Assembly: GCA_913058195.1 (NCBI GenBank)
Contig: CAJXPP010000138.1
Coordinates: forward strand, 1-6,096
Direction of reading: 5' to 3'
DNA from: an uncultured Gammaproteobacteria bacterium
GTDB taxonomy: Bacteria > Pseudomonadota > Gammaproteobacteria > Nitrosococcales > Methylophagaceae
DNA length: 6,096 bases
Shown: positions 6,048-6,096 of the stretch, in pieces
Layout of the letters: each line of letters opens with the position of its first letter
How positions within the stretch are numbered: the first letter of the stretch is position 1
Program-made: the position numbers and the translations under genes
The notes under the pieces: generated by a model
Databases searched by the model: none
What the model was told of the DNA's origin: nothing
What the model saw: only the letters and a program-made list of their open reading frames with translations

Positions 6048-6096
6048 CTGTCTCTTATACACATCTCCGAGCCCACGAGACTAGGCATGATCTCGT
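6048..6096 (+). other. Illumina Nextera i7-side adapter (artefact)
   Basis: Bases 6048-6066 are the reverse complement of the Tn5 mosaic end (CTGTCTCTTATACACATCT). Bases 6067-6081 are CCGAGCCCACGAGAC, bases 6082-6089 (TAGGCATG) fill the i7 index slot and, from memory, match Nextera index 706, and bases 6090-6096 begin the P7 oligo. This is library sequence read through from a short fragment and left untrimmed before assembly. Confidence 0.98.

Noticed and set aside
31..6066. Inverted 19-bp repeats at the two ends (31-49 and 6048-6066) that look like transposon termini
   Set aside because: They are the engineered Tn5 mosaic ends used in Nextera libraries, flanked by index and P5/P7 sequence. 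They do not mark a natural mobile element.

Overview
This window is one assembled contig carrying most of a CusCBA-type copper/silver efflux operon. Untrimmed Illumina Nextera adapters sit at both ends. Only bases 50-6047 (5,998 bp) are biological. Bases 1-49 and 6048-6096 are adapter and index sequence, so the first and last genes are cut by the end of the assembly and not by a biological event.

Layout, all on the + strand and tightly packed: (1) 50-659, the C-terminal part of a TolC/CusC-family outer membrane efflux protein, 5' truncated; (2) 656-2221, a CusB-type periplasmic adaptor with an N-terminal heavy-metal-binding segment and a CusF-like metallochaperone domain fused at its C-terminus; (3) 2214-5327, a CusA-type HME-RND metal/proton antiporter; (4) 5337-5951, a four-helix DUF2231-like membrane protein with a histidine-rich tail; (5) 5971-6047, the start of a CPXCG-motif cysteine-rich small protein, 3' truncated. 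The first three genes overlap each other. The fourth follows 9 bp after cusA and the fifth 19 bp after the fourth. No terminator or promoter-sized gap is visible, so the window looks like the interior of one transcription unit whose promoter lies upstream of the contig.

How the genes work together: CusA takes up Cu(I)/Ag(I) using the proton gradient, CusB links it to the outer membrane channel CusC, and the CusF-like domain on CusB can hand periplasmic metal to the pump without a separate CusF. The His-rich DUF2231 protein is a plausible but unproven metal-linked accessory.

The organism is probably a gammaproteobacterium. The pump proteins closely resemble enterobacterial and marine gammaproteobacterial Cus proteins, the CPXCG protein is common in that class, and the DNA is AT-rich (about 40% G+C by eye). 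This would fit Alteromonadales-like bacteria such as Shewanella or Pseudoalteromonas, but the genus cannot be settled from this window. The most notable points are a valine where E. coli CusA has Lys984, loss of one periplasmic methionine pair in CusA, a shifted tryptophan in the fused CusF-like domain, the His-rich DUF2231 protein, and a perfect 27-bp palindrome inside cusB. No wholly new system is evident.
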